From Acidobacteriota bacterium (GTDB lineage Bacteria; Acidobacteriota; UBA6911), in NCBI GenBank assembly GCA_016934295.1, contig JAFGTD010000339.1, positions 1 to 33,500 on the forward strand: a stretch of 33,500 bases of DNA, read 5' to 3'. The notes under the pieces were generated by a model. That model worked only from the letters and a program-made list of their open reading frames with translations. It did no database searches and had not been told where the DNA came from. Shown piece after piece: positions 33,299-33,500 of this stretch. The number at the start of each line of letters is the position of its first letter. Position 1 is the stretch's first letter. The position numbers and the translations under genes are program-made.

Positions 33299-33384
33299 GT
33301 AGGGGCGAACCTTGTGTTCGCCCTTTTCCCTTCTTCCTGAAACCTTGCTTATCCCAAAGGGGCGAACACAAGGTTCGCCCCTAC
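33299..33384. repeat. 25-bp perfect inverted repeat with hairpin arms (REP/BIME-like)
   Basis: The 25 bases at 33299-33323 are the exact reverse complement of 33360-33384. Each arm is itself a hairpin (GGGCGAAC-CTTGT-GTTCGCCC), so the pair resembles a bacterial interspersed mosaic element. Similar GTAGGGGCGA...TTCGCCCC sequences are widespread intergenic repeats. The centre (33324-33359) is unremarkable. Confidence 0.88.
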
Positions 33385-33406
33385 AAATTCTAAGTGTCGT
33401 CTATTT

Positions 33407-33500
33407 TTAGACGGTGGCCAGCAGCGCGCGTTTCACCAGGGTTTTGGCGATCTGCTTTTTGAACTGGGCCGCTTCCGGAAACGAACTTGCGTCCTCCACG
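33407..33500 (-). CDS. 3' end of a reverse-strand gene (partial)
   Basis: The minus strand is open from the window edge to a TAA at 33407-33409 and encodes a C-terminus containing FPEAAQFKKQIAKTLVKRAL followed by LATV. A helix ending in V-K-R-A-L-L resembles the C-terminal helix of FAD-binding subunits of the xanthine dehydrogenase/CO dehydrogenase (molybdenum hydroxylase) family (compare R-x-x-M-V-x-V-L-x-[KR]-R-A-L). That would fit beside another molybdopterin enzyme, but 30 residues are too few to be sure. The rest lies outside the window. Confidence 0.5.
   Translation of the reverse strand, partial: VEDASSFPEAAQFKKQIAKTLVKRALLATV

Noticed and set aside
1-33500. CRISPR arrays, prophage, insertion sequences, rRNA or intact tRNA genes
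   Set aside because: I saw no regularly spaced direct repeats, transposase or integrase motifs, or complete cloverleaf sequences in the window.

Overview
The window looks like chromosome of an anaerobic Desulfobacterota-type (deltaproteobacterial) bacterium. This rests on gene content: a tungsten/molybdenum aldehyde:ferredoxin oxidoreductase-family enzyme, a 115-kDa-type NAD-glutamate dehydrogenase, an archaeal-type (I-beta) DAHP synthase next to a prephenate dehydrogenase-chorismate mutase fusion, sigma-54 regulation, and DnaJ/PilZ and RsbU/STAS signalling proteins. Base composition is moderate in GC. I found no phage, transposase or CRISPR array. Intergenic regions carry several families of palindromic repeats.

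Layout. 1-3.8 kb (+): a DUF4382 lipoprotein with a clear terminator, a reverse-strand remnant of a DUF8021/SnoaL-like gene, and an outer-membrane-type protein. 3.9-6.8 kb (+): the glutamate dehydrogenase, followed by 600 bp of AT-rich and repeat-bearing intergenic DNA. 7.4-10.5 kb (+): a SnoaL-like protein, then a STAS anti-anti-sigma factor and a receiver-FHA-GAF-PP2C phosphatase (partner-switching pair). 10.5-11.4 kb (-): a secreted DUF8021-like protein.

11.6-20.3 kb (-) is the most striking block. Seven co-oriented genes (Usp-like, membrane-anchored cytidylate-kinase-like protein, TauE/SafE-like permease, unknown protein, single-domain response regulator, PEP-synthase-like phosphotransfer protein lacking the PEP-binding barrel, HAMP histidine kinase) lie downstream of a good -24/-12 sigma-54 promoter. 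Two dyad operators sit about 100 and 175 bp further upstream, next to the gene of an NtrC-family activator (20.8-22.2 kb). I infer one signalling and transport regulon. Upstream on the same strand are a MATE exporter, apparently starting at a rare AUU codon, and an aldo/keto reductase.

25-28.5 kb (+): a J-domain/zinc-ribbon/PilZ fusion and a large CBM9-like/DUF5916 outer-membrane protein, separated by 550 bp containing nested inverted repeats. 28.5-30.9 kb (-): aroF-tyrA, preceded by a textbook transcription attenuator, namely an 18-residue leader peptide with four consecutive tyrosine codons followed by a 15-bp hairpin and U-rich tract. The DAHP synthase makes the first shikimate intermediate and TyrA commits chorismate to tyrosine, so tyrosine-codon control fits. 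31.2-33.2 kb (+): the AOR-family enzyme with a terminator, a 25-bp inverted repeat, and the 3' end of a reverse-strand gene cut by the window edge.
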